Assembly: GCA_016432725.1 (NCBI GenBank)
Contig: JACJDG010000003.1
Span: forward strand, 2,418,001-2,482,000
Origin: Streptomyces sp. DHE7-1
GTDB lineage: Bacteria; Actinomycetota; Actinomycetes; Streptomycetales; Streptomycetaceae
Reading direction: 5' to 3'
DNA: 64,000 nucleotides
A program made the position numbers and the translations under genes. Below the pieces are notes generated by a model. The model had not been told where the DNA came from and searched no databases. It worked only from the letters and a program-made list of their open reading frames with translations. Below are positions 38,297-48,534 of this stretch, piece by piece; within the stretch, counting starts at the first letter, position 1, and every line of letters starts with the position of its first letter.

Positions 38297-39445
38297 GTGG
38301 AACTGAACAGACGTACGGTCATTGCAGGAGCAGCGGCGGCGGGCCTCGCCGCCACCACCCTCGGCGGCACCGCGCAGGCGGCCCCCGGCCACCGGCCGGT
38401 GAAGGAGCTCTTCGGCCGGCTGGCGGACGGCACCAAGGTGTACCGCTGGTCGCTGGAGAACGGCGGCATCCGGATGAAGGTGCTGTCGTACGGCGGCGTC
38501 GTGCAGACGCTGGAGGTCCCGGACGCCCGGGGCCGGCACGCGAACGTGGTCGCGGGCTTCGACGACATCGACGACTACGCGGCGAAGAGCCCGTACTTCG
38601 GCGCGCTGATCGGCCGCTACGGAAACCGCATCGGCGAGGGGCGGTTCACCCTCGACGGCAGGAGCTACCAGCTCTCCGTCAACGACGGCGTGAACAGCCT
38701 GCACGGCGGCGCCAAGGGCTTCGACAAGCGGGTGTGGGACGTGGAGCCGTTCGCCGGCGGCTCCGACGTCGGCCTGCGCCTGTACTACACGAGCGCCGAC
38801 GGCGAGATGGGCTATCCGGGCACGCTGCGCTCGAAGGTGACGTACACCCTGACCCGGCGCGGCGAGTGGCGCATCGACTACGAGGCCACCACCGACCGGG
38901 CCACCGTCGTCAACCTCACCAGCCACGTCTACTGGAACCTGGCCGGCGAGGGCAGCGGCACGATCGAGGACCACGAGCTCACGATCGCCGCGGCCCGGTA
39001 CACCCCCACCGACCCGGGTCTGATCCCGACCGGTGAGCTGGCACGGGTCGCGGGCACCCCGTTCGACTTCCGCCGCGCCAAGCCGATCGGCCGGGACATC
39101 CGGGCCGGGCACGAGCAGCAGGTACTGGCCAAGGGCTACGACCACAACTGGGTGCTGGACAAGGGCGTCACGGCACGGCCCGAGCACGTCGCCACGCTCC
39201 GCGACCCGCGCTCCGGCCGCACCCTGCGGATCGCCACCGACCAGCCGGGCCTGCAGTTCTACTCCGGCAACTTCCTCGACGGCACGCTGACCGGCACCGG
39301 CGGCCGCACCTACCGCCAGGGCGACGCGCTGTGCCTGGAGACGCAGCACTTCCCGGACTCCCCGAACCACGCCGCCTTCCCGTCGACCGTGCTCCGGCCC
39401 GGGCGGACCTACCGGACGACCACGGTGCACACCTTCGGGGCGTGA
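38297..39445 (+). CDS. galM: Aldose 1-epimerase, Tat-exported
   Basis: A 382-residue mutarotase starting at GTG 38297 with GGGAG upstream. The N-terminus ELNRRTVIAGAAAAGLAATT carries a twin-arginine motif and ends at AQA-AP. The catalytic blocks NLTSHVYWNLAG, GYDHNWVLDKG and TQHFPDSPNH parallel those of the cytoplasmic GalM at 24255. Outside the membrane it may speed anomer conversion of sugars released by the exported beta-galactosidase before uptake by the ChvE system. Confidence 0.92.
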   Translation: MELNRRTVIAGAAAAGLAATTLGGTAQAAPGHRPVKELFGRLADGTKVYRWSLENGGIRMKVLSYGGVVQTLEVPDARGRHANVVAGFDDIDDYAAKSPYFGALIGRYGNRIGEGRFTLDGRSYQLSVNDGVNSLHGGAKGFDKRVWDVEPFAGGSDVGLRLYYTSADGEMGYPGTLRSKVTYTLTRRGEWRIDYEATTDRATVVNLTSHVYWNLAGEGSGTIEDHELTIAAARYTPTDPGLIPTGELARVAGTPFDFRRAKPIGRDIRAGHEQQVLAKGYDHNWVLDKGVTARPEHVATLRDPRSGRTLRIATDQPGLQFYSGNFLDGTLTGTGGRTYRQGDALCLETQHFPDSPNHAAFPSTVLRPGRTYRTTTVHTFGA

Positions 39446-39565
39446 ACCGCGGGCGGGGCGTGAACCGGCTCACACCGCCCGTGAGTTGAACGCCACTGAC
39501 GCCTCCTTCGTATCCATGGGTGGCCCGTGCTCCCCCGCACGGGCCACCCTTCGACGGAGGTCCTC

Positions 39566-41217
39566 TTGCCTGACAACGTCACCTCGTTGTTCCGCAACAC
39601 CGCCGCGCACAGCCCTTCGATGGCGGCGCTGACGCGGGAGAGCGACGGGTCGGGCCCCGTGGACTTCTGCATCCCGTGCAACCCCTACTTCCCCACCCCC
39701 GCCATGTTCGAGGAGATGGCGGTCCGGCTGCGCGAGATCATCACGTACTACCCGAGCAGCGCCGACACCATCACCGCCGAGCTGTGCGGCCTGCTCCAGC
39801 TCCCGCCGCAGTGCGTGGCGATGGGCAACGGCTCCACGGAGCTGATCACCTGGATCGACCACCTGCTGGTCCGGGAGTCGCTGGCCGTGCCGGTGCCCAC
39901 CTTCGGCCGCTGGACCGACCAGCCGATGGAGACGGGCAAGCGGGTGGACATGTTCCCGCTCCAGGAGGCGAACGGCTTCGGCCTGGACCTGGCGCAGTAC
40001 GCCGAGTTCATCCGGGCCCGGGGCACCCGGGTGGCGGTCGTCTGCAATCCGAACAACCCCGACGGCGGGTACCTGCACAAGCAGCAGCTCGTGCAGTTCA
40101 TGGACGCGATGGCCGACCTGGACCTGGTGGTGGTCGACGAGTCGTTCCTGGAGTTCGCCGACGCCGAGGCCGAGCCGAGCGTGGTGCAGGAGGCCATGCT
40201 CCGCCCGAACGTGGTCGTCCTGCGCAGCCTCGGCAAGAACTTCGGGCTGCACGGCATCCGGTTCGGCTACCTCGTGGCGAACCCGGCCCTGGCCGGCCGG
40301 GTCCGCTCGATGCTGCCGAAGTGGAACCTCAACTCCTTCGCCGAGCACGTGGTGTTCATGCTGCGCGAGCACGGCCCCGAGTACGCGCAGAGCCTGCTCC
40401 AGGTGCGCCGCGACCGCCTCGACATGGCCAGCCACCTCTCCGCGCTGCCCGGCCTCACCGTCTACCCCTCCCAGGGCAACTTCCTCTTCGTGCGCCTGCC
40501 CGTCGGCGCCGAAGGCACCGTGGTCCGGGACCGGATGCTCACCGAGCACCGGATCCTGGTCCGCGAATGCGGCAACAAGATCGGTTCGTCCAGCCGCTTC
40601 CTGAGACTCGTGGTGCGCCCCCAGGTCGACGTGCGTCGCCTGGTGTCCGGCCTGGAACAGGTGCTCTACGGGACCAGGAGGGGAGCCGCCGTACCCGAGC
40701 TGGGCAACGGGACCAGCTACAGCTCGGGTACGGCGGCCGTGGACCGGCTGATGAACGAGACCAACGGAGCCGGTGTGCAGGGACTGGCGGCACAGGCCGC
40801 CGGCACCGGCCCCGCCCCGGCCGCCGGCACCGGTGTGCCGCTCCCCGCCGCCACGCCGATGGGCGGCGGGATACCGATGCCGGCGGCAGCCCAGGCCCCT
40901 CCCACCGCACCAGCACCCCAAGCTCCGGCGCCGGTCCCCTCCCGGCGCCGGTCCCCATGCCCCCGCCCGCGCCGACGGCCCCGGCCCCCATGGCCCCGCC
41001 GCCGGTCGCGGTGCCCGTGCCCGTCCCGGCGCCCGCCGCCATGGGGCCCACCCCGCCCGGCGTCCCGGCGCGCGGCGGTCTCACCGCCGCCCAGGTGCGC
41101 GGCATGACGGCACCGGCGACACCGGCGCCCGCCGCAGGCCTGACCCCGGCCCCGGCGACCGGCTGGCCCAACGCCCAGAGCTGGCCGAACGCGGCGGGCA
41201 TGGGGCAGACGGGCTAG
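39566..41217 (+). CDS. Class I/II PLP aminotransferase with long Pro/Ala-rich tail (apparent frameshift)
   Basis: TTG 39566 with GGAGG upstream starts PDNVTSLFRNTAAHSPSMAA. The first 370 residues are a histidinol-phosphate-aminotransferase-like fold: MGNGSTELITWI, CNPNNPDGGYL, VVDESFLEFA, the PLP lysine in RSLGKNFGLHGIRFGYL, and a C-terminal GNKIGSSSRFLRLVV. The remaining 180 residues are almost only Pro, Ala, Gly, Val and Met. The tail frame breaks at CCCC 40936-40939; one C gives APVPLPAPVPMPPPAP and an end at 41217 (AAGMGQTG). The substrate is unknown, and the tail is not part of any aminotransferase family. Confidence 0.8.
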
Positions 41218-41244
41218 GGGACGTCTCGGCGGGGGCGCCGCCGG

Positions 41245-41460
41245 TCAGCCTCTGAACCGCAGGTCGTAGCCGATCGAGTACACGCCGGCGGTGCCGCTCA
41301 CCGAGCACGTCGCGGACGACACGCGGTCGCGGTGGACCCACCGGCCGGTGATCGTCCACTTGTGGCCACCGGTGTTGAAACGGGTGACCACGGGTCTGTG
41401 CCGGCGCACTCCACTGTTGGTGTCGCACTTCACGTTGGCCGGACGGTGAGCTGAGCCTCT
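41245..41460 (-). pseudogene. Possible remnant of a small secreted protein gene
   Basis: The minus-strand frame ends FNTGGHKWTITGRWVHRDRV then SSATCSVSGTAGVYSIGYDL with a stop at 41245, a plausible end of a small exported beta-rich protein, but no start, signal peptide or ribosome-binding site is seen upstream. On the plus strand LSLYTEGNASGIGSEHQLAA with a stop near 41517 looks like another fragment. The 41218-41676 gap therefore seems to hold degraded coding sequence; this is uncertain. Confidence 0.3.
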
Positions 41461-41676
41461 ACACCGAGGGCAACGCCTCCGGGATCGGCAGCGAGCACCA
41501 ACTCGCCGCCCCCTGAGCCAAGCCCGGCGGGGGCTCCGCGACCGTCGTAGCCACGAAGCCCCCGCCGGCATCCCGACGTCGCGGGGCGGCTGCGCGACTA
41601 CGACGATCACCGCGGCCGTGCCGCCGCCCCGCGGTCCGACCGGGTCGGACGGCACGGCGACGGCCCGGCGCGAGCA

Positions 41677-42325
41677 CTAGCTGTGCGGGCACTCCTTCCA
41701 GGCCAGGTGGTACACCGTGCTGATGTCGCCGTCGGTCGAGTCCATCGTCATGAAGCTGACCTTGCCCGGGTTGGCGCTGCCCGCGTTCACCCGCAGCTCG
41801 GTGTTGATGTTGAAGTTGCGCAGCACCCCGCAGGGCGCCCAGACCAGTTGGGCCCAGTCGGTCTGGTCGGTGGCCTGCCAGTCGTCGTTGTAGGCGCCGC
41901 TGAACGGATGCGTCTTGGCCGCGGTGCTCGAGGAGCCCTGGAAGTAGTACGACGCCTTCTGGGTGGCGGTCGCGCCGGGCTGGAGGGAGAGGAAGCCCCG
42001 GTAGTCCGCGCTCGCGACCGCGTAGGTGAAGCCCTGCGGGACGTGCACGACCAGGTTGAGCTGGCAGTTCTTACGGAAGGCCGTGGGGTCGGAGTTGCCG
42101 CCGGCCTGCGCCAGGTAGTCGCTGTAGGTCACCGTGAAGGCGGTGTTGTCCGGGGAGACGGCGACGGCGGCCGTGCCGGCCGGACAGCCGGAGCCGTTCA
42201 CCGTGGCGACGTCGATGACGATCTTGTCCGGGGCGGGTCGTCGAAGACGGACGAGGGGACTGGGCGGGTAGCGCGGTGGTGAGCAGAGCGGCTACGGCGC
42301 CGCTCAGCAGGAGTCCACCAGCCAT
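41677..42325 (-). CDS. DUF4360 secreted protein (two apparent frameshifts)
   Basis: A signal peptide MAGGLLLSGAVAALLTTALP starts at ATG 42325. Adding one base to each of the GGGG runs at 42255-42258 and 42230-42233 joins it through AQSPSSVFDDPPPDKIVIDV to the mature domain. That domain has DUF4360 features: VNGSGCPAGTAAVAVSPDN, FRKNCQLNLVVHVPQGFTYA and a cysteine near the C-terminus (WKECPHS). The product is about 216 residues. It is probably extracellular with paired disulfides; function unknown. Confidence 0.8.
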
Positions 42326-42517
42326 GGTTTCTCCAGGTTGTCGAGTGGGGGGTGCGACCTCCGACCCGCCCGTTCACCGTTGAAGAAACTGTGTTGAACC
42401 TGTGAAGGACGGGGAGGCGAGGGGAATCGTAGGAACCCCCGCTCCGGCCCGGCAGGGCGAACTCCGGCCATTCACATCAGGCTTTTCACGCACCGCACTC
42501 CGGCGCCCCGCCGGCCC

Positions 42518-42976
42518 TCAGGGGTTCTCCCAGGCCGCCGGTTCCGCCGCCAGCGCCCGCACCGGTTCGGGCAGGGCGCCGGCCGCGAGGTCGGCCACGG
42601 TGACGCCCTCGAGGATGCGGCGCACATTGGCGCGCAGGGCGATCCACAACGGGAGCAGGGGCTCGGCCGTGCCCGTGTACGCCAGGCCCGTCGGGCGCTC
42701 GCCGCGCACGGAGACGATCGGGCCGTCCACCGCCCGGATGACATCCGCCACAGTGATGGCGGCCGCGGCCCGGGCCAGCCGGTAGCCGCCGCCTCCGCCG
42801 CGCCGGCTGTCGACGACTCCCGCCCGCCTGAGGTCACCCAGGATGCCCTCCAGGAACTTGTGGGGAATGTCCTGCTCGACAGCGATTTCCTCTGCCTTCA
42901 CCGGGCCGTTACCCTCCCGTACGGCCAGCTCCAGAACCGCCCGTACCGCGTAATCCGCCCGCGCCGAGATCCTCAT
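42518..42976 (-). CDS. Rrf2 family transcriptional regulator
   Basis: A 152-residue Rrf2 protein: MRISARADYAVRAVLELAVR, helix-turn-helix KAEEIAVEQDIPHKFLEGIL, wing RRGGGGGYRLARAAAAITVA. The three-cysteine iron-sulfur cluster motif of IscR/NsrR is absent; there is no cysteine at all in the protein. It belongs to the cluster-less branch and may sense a small molecule. It is divergent from the beta-galactosidase, with a palindrome between them. Confidence 0.92.
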   Translation of the reverse strand: MRISARADYAVRAVLELAVREGNGPVKAEEIAVEQDIPHKFLEGILGDLRRAGVVDSRRGGGGGYRLARAAAAITVADVIRAVDGPIVSVRGERPTGLAYTGTAEPLLPLWIALRANVRRILEGVTVADLAAGALPEPVRALAAEPAAWENP

Positions 42977-42995
42977 GGGTCCATTGTGGGGCGTA

Positions 42996-43007
42996 TCTCC
43001 ATGGAGA
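42996..43007. promoter_or_regulatory. Palindrome between rrf2-type gene and beta-galactosidase
   Basis: TCTCCATGGAGA is a perfect 12-base palindrome 20 bases upstream of the Rrf2 ATG and 44 bases upstream of the beta-galactosidase start. It is a candidate Rrf2 operator controlling either gene. Confidence 0.45.
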
Positions 43008-43051
43008 ATGGCCGGACCGCGCCCCCGTAAGATCGCCCGGGAGGATCCACC

Positions 43052-46019
43052 TTGGCGCTCAGCAGACGTACCTTCAGTGCCCTGGCCGGCTCGGCCGCGC
43101 TCGGCTTCGCCCTGGGCGGCAGCGGCGGCCCCGGGGCGCCCTCGGCGTTCGCGGCGCGCAGCGTGCCCACCGGTCCCGCGCCGGCCCCGCCGGCCGCCGA
43201 CGGCGAGCGCCACACGATCGGGTACGACGCCTACTCGCTCCTGGTCGACGGCAAGCGCCTGGTGGTGTGGTCCGGCGAGATGCACCCCTTCCGGCTGCCC
43301 AGCCCCTCCCTGTGGCGCGACGTGCTGCAGAAGATGCGGGCGCACGGCTTCAACGCCGTCAGCATCTACGTGGCGTGGAACTACCACTCCCCCGCCCCGG
43401 CGAGTACGACTTCACCGGCGTGCGGGACCTCGACCTGTTCCTGCGCATGGCCACCGAGACCGGGCTCTACGTCCTGCTGCGGCCCGGCCCGTACATCAAC
43501 GCGGAGGTCGACGGCGGCGGCTTCCCGGGCTGGCTGACGGCGGCCGAGGGCAAGGCCCGCACCGCCGACCCGGCCTATCTCCGCCACGTCGACGAGTGGC
43601 TGACGCGGGTGAACCGGATCGTCCGCCGGCACCTGTTCACCCAGGGCAGGGGCACGGTCCTGCTCTACCAGATCGAGAACGAGTACGACTCCCACGTCGA
43701 CGAGGCGACCGGCCGGGACTACATGTCCCATCTGTACCGGAAGGTCCGCTCCGACGGGATCGACGTCCCGCTCTTCCACAACGACAAGGGCCGCAACGGC
43801 CACTGGATCCCCGGCTCGTTCGACACGGGCGGGGAGAAGGGCGGCTGGCTGTACGGGTTCGACGGGTACCCGTCGCCGGCCCAGGTCCCGCCGGACTGGG
43901 GGCACTACGGACCCGGCGGCCTCACCGGCGGCGCCACCGCCTCGCCGCACACGCCCGGCTTCGTACCCGAGTTCGGCGGCGGCTGGTTCGACCCGTGGGG
44001 CGGCGCCTGGTTCGACGGCAAGGGGTACGCCGAGGCCCGGCGCACCCGGGACTCGGCCTACGAGCGCCGCTTCTACCTCACCAACCTCGCCAACGGCATC
44101 ACCCTGCACAACGTGTACATGACCTTCGGCGGCACCTCCTGGGGCTGGCTGCCCGCGCCGGTCGTCTACACGTCGTACGACTACGGGGCGGCCATCGACG
44201 AGGGGCGCAACGTCACCGAGAAGATGGCCCCGATGCACCAGCTCGGGCATCTGCTCCAGCGCGTGCCCGACTTCGCCCGGCTGGACCGGGCCGCCGACGT
44301 CGAGGCCGAGGGGCTGAAGGTCTACCACCTGACCAATCCGGACACCGGCAGCCATGTGTACGTGGCCCGCAACGACGGCTCGGCCCCGGTCACCACCGAC
44401 CTGCCCACCCACGAGGGCAGGGTGCGGATCACCGTGCCCCCGCGCGACGCCCGCATGCTGACCACCGGGCTGTCCCTCGGCAGCCGGACGCTGAAGTACA
44501 GCACCGCGCAGCCCCTCATGTGCCTGACCGCCGGCCGGCAGGAGATCGCGGTGTTCGCGGGCCGCCGCGACGACATGGCGGAGCTGGTGCTGAAGTGCCC
44601 GGTCGAGCCGCTGGTCATGCGGCTCGACCCGGAGGCGGCCTGGGCGTTCGAGAGCGACCAGCTGCACGTGAACGTGCCCCTCGGACAGGGCGGCCTGACC
44701 CGGGTGTCGGTCGCGCAGGGCGAGAGCGACACCCCGCTGCTGCTGCTCTTCGCCGACGACGCCACCTCGGTGCGCATGTTCCCCTACGACACCCCGGCCG
44801 GGACGCTGCTGGTGTACGGCCCGGCACTGCTGCGCCACGCCGAGGTGCGCGGTTCCGAGGTCCATCTGACGGGTGACGTCACCGGGACGACCAGCGTGGA
44901 GGTGTGGGGGCCGCGCGGCATCACGAGCCTGGTGTGGAACGGGCGCAAGGTGCCGACCCGGGTCACCATGTCCGGCAGCCTCATGACGACCGGGCTGCTG
45001 CCCGCCGCGCCGCAGGTGACGCTGCCCGCGCTGGGCGGCTGGCGGACGCGGACCGAGAACCCGGAGGCGGGCCCGAACTTCGACGACTCGAAGTGGCGGG
45101 TCGCCGACCGGACCGCCTCGCACAGCAGGACGCCCGTCCCGAAGGGCGGGCCGGTGCTGTTCGCGGACGACTACGGCTTCCACTACGGGGACGTCTGGTA
45201 CCGGGGCACCTTCACGGACGCCTCCGGCCTGGAGGAGGTCTCGCTCGCCTACACCACCGGCACCCAGGGCCTGCTGATGGCGTGGCTGGACGGGGAGCCG
45301 CTGGGCACCCACCGGATGCCGGTGCCGGACAAGAACACCACCATCCGCAAGGGAAGCTGGGACGCCACGGCGGTGTTCCCGGTGGCCGAGCGGCTGCGCG
45401 GGTCCGGCCGGCACGTGCTCTCGGTGCTGGTCCGGCGCATGCAGCACGACCAGGACGGCAAGGCGCAGGACACCCACAAGGTGGCCCGCGGGCTCACCGC
45501 CGCCCTTTTCAAGGGGCCTCGCCGAAGGTGACGTGGCGCATCCAGGGCGAGGCGGCAGCGGACCCGGTGCGCGGGCCGCAGAACAACGGCGGCCTGTTCG
45601 GCGAGCGGGAGGGCTGGCACCTGCCCGGCTTCGCCGACCGGGACTGGAAGCGGGTCGGCTTCCCGCGGTCCGAGCGGCGGCAGGGCGTGACCTGGTACCG
45701 GACCACGTTCCGGCTGTCCGTGCCCGGCGACATCGACGCCTCGGTCGGTCTGACCCTGGAGGACGACCCGAACCGGGCCTACCGGACGCAGATCTTCCTC
45801 AACGGCTGGAACATGGGCCAGTACATCAACAACGTCGGCCCGCAGCACACCTTCGTGCTGCCGAACGGCATCCTGCGCACCCGTGGCACCAACACCCTGG
45901 CGCTGGCGGTCCTGTCGGAGTTCACCACGGAGTCCGGTCCGGGCAAGGTGGGCCTGACCCTGCTGGGCAGGGCGGCCGGCGGGACCCCGGTGACCCCGGT
46001 GCCCTCACCCGGCCGCTGA
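43052..46019 (+). CDS. Beta-galactosidase, GH35, Tat-exported (two apparent frameshifts)
   Basis: A product of about 989 residues from TTG 43052 with GGGAGG upstream. The signal LALSRRTFSALAGSAALGFA has a twin-arginine motif. The GH35 barrel includes WSGEMHPFRLP, LLRPGPYINAEVDGGGFPGW, the acid/base Glu in LLYQIENEYDSH and the nucleophile Glu in FVPEFGGGWFDPWGG. C-terminal jelly-roll domains follow (GVTWYRTTFRL, LNGWNMGQYINNVGPQ). Frames join at CCCC 43395-43398 (giving SPAPGEYDFTGVRDL) and GGGG 45513-45516 (giving LFKGASPKVTWRIQG). It should release terminal beta-galactose outside the cell. Its 3' end overlaps the convergent GH51 gene by 15 bases. Confidence 0.92.
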
Positions 46020-47549
46020 GCCGGGGCGCTGTGCCAGCCGGATCACGTTCCAGGACAGCGGCTCCAGCACGGCGGTGAGCACGCCGTCGGTGACGGCGGT
46101 GCCCGGCACCTGGTGCGGGGTGACGCGCTCGGGGTCGTCCAGGGTGTTTCGGGCGTCCGGATCGGCGTCCGCGAGAGCGCTGTGCTCGGTGACGGCGGTC
46201 AGGCCGAGGCCGTTCAGGGCGACTTCGAGCGGCAGCGGGCCGCCGCGGTCGCGGTTGACGGCGAAGACGGTGACCGTGCCGTCCGCCGCGCGCACGGCGG
46301 TGGCGTGCAGCAGGTCGGTCTCGCCGTACCTGCGCGTCTCGTACGTCGGCGAGTCCACGCGGACGTCGAGGACCTCGCCGCGCCCGTACCGGGAGGCCTG
46401 CGCGAACGGGAAGAACGTGGTCTGCCGCCAGGCCGGGCCGCCGGGCTCGGTCATGATCGGGGCGATCACGTTGACGAGCTGGGCGAGGCAGGCCACGGTG
46501 ACCCGGTCGGCGTGCCGGAGCAGCGCGATCAGCAGCGAGCCGAGGACGACGGCGTCGGTGACGCTGTAGTCGTCCTCCAGCAGCCGGGGGGCCTCGGGCC
46601 ACTCGCCCGGGTCGAGGCTCCGTGCTCGCTCCTCCCATCTGGAGAGGTACCAGACGTTCCACTCGTCGAAGGAGAGGTTGATCCGCTTCCTGGACTTCAG
46701 GCGGGCGCCGACGTGGTCGGCGGTGGCCACCACGTTCTCGATGAACGACTCCATGTCGACCGCGGAGGCGAGGAAGGAGTCCAGGTCGCCGTCGACGGGC
46801 TCGTAGTAGGCGTGCAGGGAGATGTGGTCGACGAGTTCGTACGTCTCCTGGAGGACCGTCGCCTCCCAGGCGGCGAAGGTGGGCATGGCCTGGCTGGAGG
46901 AGCCGCAGACGACCAGCTCGACGCCGGGGTCGAGCCGGCGCATCGCCCGGGCCGTCTCGGCCGCGATCCGGCCGTACTCCCGCGCGGTCTTGTGGCCGGT
47001 CTGCCAGGGGCCGTCCATCTCGTTGCCGAGGCACCACAGCCGGATGCCGAAGGGCTCCTCGTCGCCGTGGGCGGCGCGGAGGTCGGCGAGGGCGGTGCCG
47101 GCGGGGTGGTTGGCGTACTCCTGGAGTTCCAGTGCCTCGGCGACGCCCCTGGTGCCGAGGTTGACGGCCATCATGGGCTCGGCCTGGGGGCCGATCTTCC
47201 GCAGGAAGGAGATGTACTCGGAGAGGCCGAACCGGTTGGTCTCGGTGGAGTGCCAGGCGAGGTCGAGCCGGCGGGGGCGGTCCGCGACGGGGCCGACGGA
47301 GTCCTCCCACCGGTGGCCGGAGACGAAGTTGCCGCCGGGGTAGCGGATCGTCGTCACCCCGAGTTCGCGCACGAGGCCGAGGACGTCGGTGCGCAGGCCG
47401 TCGGCGTCGGCCGTGGGGTGGTCCGGCTCGAAGACGCCCGTGTAGACGCAGCGGCCGAGGTGTTCCACGAAGGAGCCGAACAGGCGGGGGTTCACTTCGC
47501 CGATGGTGAAGGCGGGATCGAGGGTGAAGCGGGCGGTGCGCTTGCTCAT
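46005..47549 (-). CDS. abfA: Alpha-L-arabinofuranosidase, GH51
   Basis: A 514-residue enzyme from ATG 47549 (MSKRTARFTLDPAFTIGEVN). GH51 features are FGSFVEHLGRCVYTG, TIRYPGGNFVSGHRWEDSVG, the acid/base Glu in CLGNEMDGPWQTGHK and the nucleophile Glu in LSFDEWNVWY. It lacks a signal peptide, so it acts on imported arabino-oligosaccharides. It is the third gene of the iclR-lactonase-abfA unit, with a 121-base gap. Confidence 0.95.
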   Translation of the reverse strand: MSKRTARFTLDPAFTIGEVNPRLFGSFVEHLGRCVYTGVFEPDHPTADADGLRTDVLGLVRELGVTTIRYPGGNFVSGHRWEDSVGPVADRPRRLDLAWHSTETNRFGLSEYISFLRKIGPQAEPMMAVNLGTRGVAEALELQEYANHPAGTALADLRAAHGDEEPFGIRLWCLGNEMDGPWQTGHKTAREYGRIAAETARAMRRLDPGVELVVCGSSSQAMPTFAAWEATVLQETYELVDHISLHAYYEPVDGDLDSFLASAVDMESFIENVVATADHVGARLKSRKRINLSFDEWNVWYLSRWEERARSLDPGEWPEAPRLLEDDYSVTDAVVLGSLLIALLRHADRVTVACLAQLVNVIAPIMTEPGGPAWRQTTFFPFAQASRYGRGEVLDVRVDSPTYETRRYGETDLLHATAVRAADGTVTVFAVNRDRGGPLPLEVALNGLGLTAVTEHSALADADPDARNTLDDPERVTPHQVPGTAVTDGVLTAVLEPLSWNVIRLAQRPGSAAG

Positions 47550-47670
47550 GGGCGCCTTTCGGGGTGGGTGTCCGCCGGCACCGGCGGGTGCGCGAGGACG
47601 ATGGTCGGCGGCAGCCCGGCGATCGGGTCGCCGTCCCGGCCACGCGGGCACGCGTGTCCGGGACGGTGCC

Positions 47671-48534
47671 TCACCCCGCGAACGCCGGCTGCGGCACTCC
47701 CCGCCCGGCGCCCGGCACCACCAGCACCGACCCGGACACCGGGTGCGGCGCCGGCAGTCCGACCCGGGCGGTGGTGATGTACAGGTCGCCCAGGTCCGCC
47801 CCGCCGAACGCGCAGGCGGTCGTCAGCGGGGCCGGCACCTCGACCACGAGGTCCAGCTCACCGCCCGGCGTGTACCGCCGCACCGCGCCCCCGCCCCACA
47901 GCGCCACCCACACGCAGCCGTCCGCGTCGACCGTGAGCCCGTCCGGGAACCCCGCTCCCTCCTCGATCTCCACCAGCGTCCGCCGCCCGCGGACGGCACC
48001 CTGCGCGTCGTGGTCGAAGACGTCCACCCGCCGCGTCGGGGTGTCGGCGTAGTAGAGCAGCCGGCCGTCCGGGCTCCAGCCCAGGCCGTTGCTGACGGTG
48101 ACCTCGGGCAGCACCGTCCGTACGTCGCCGTCGCCGGTGAGCCGGGTCAGCGTGCCGCCGCCCGCCGCCTCGTCGTAGCGCATCGTGCCCGCCCAGAGGG
48201 ACCCGTCCGGAGCCACCGCGGCGTCGTTCGCGCGGCGGCCCGGTACCGGCTCGCGGTGCAGCCAGCGGAAGGCGCCGTCCGGGTCCAGCAGCGCGACGCC
48301 GTCGCGCAGGTTCAGCACCAGACCGCCGCCCGCCCTCGGCTTCGCCGCGCCGACGTGCTGCTCGGTGGTGCGCACCGTGCGGCGCCCGGAGGCGGGGTCG
48401 TAGGTGTGCACGCGCATGCCGAGGACGTCGACCCAGAGCAGGCGGCCCGTCGCCGGATCCCAGGTCGGGCCCTCGCCCAGCTCCGCCTCGGCCCGCACGG
48501 CGACCTCGTAGGACGCCCCGCGCCGGGCCCTCAC
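47671..48534 (-). CDS. SMP-30/gluconolactonase family sugar lactonase
   Basis: The product is 287 residues; the start GTG overlaps the iclR stop (GTGA). Metal-site blocks are LGEGPTWDPATGRLLWVDVL (Glu), VSNGLGWSPDGRLLYYADTP (Asn) and FPDGLTVDADGCVWVALWGG (Asp). It should open an aldonolactone, the step between the sugar dehydrogenase and sugar acid dehydratase encoded at 31014-33180. Position next to an arabinofuranosidase makes arabino- or galactonolactone the likely substrate. Confidence 0.9.
   Translation of the reverse strand: MRARRGASYEVAVRAEAELGEGPTWDPATGRLLWVDVLGMRVHTYDPASGRRTVRTTEQHVGAAKPRAGGGLVLNLRDGVALLDPDGAFRWLHREPVPGRRANDAAVAPDGSLWAGTMRYDEAAGGGTLTRLTGDGDVRTVLPEVTVSNGLGWSPDGRLLYYADTPTRRVDVFDHDAQGAVRGRRTLVEIEEGAGFPDGLTVDADGCVWVALWGGGAVRRYTPGGELDLVVEVPAPLTTACAFGGADLGDLYITTARVGLPAPHPVSGSVLVVPGAGRGVPQPAFAG

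Noticed and set aside
42518..42976. Rrf2 gene as NsrR or IscR
   Set aside because: The protein has no cysteine, so it cannot hold the iron-sulfur cluster.
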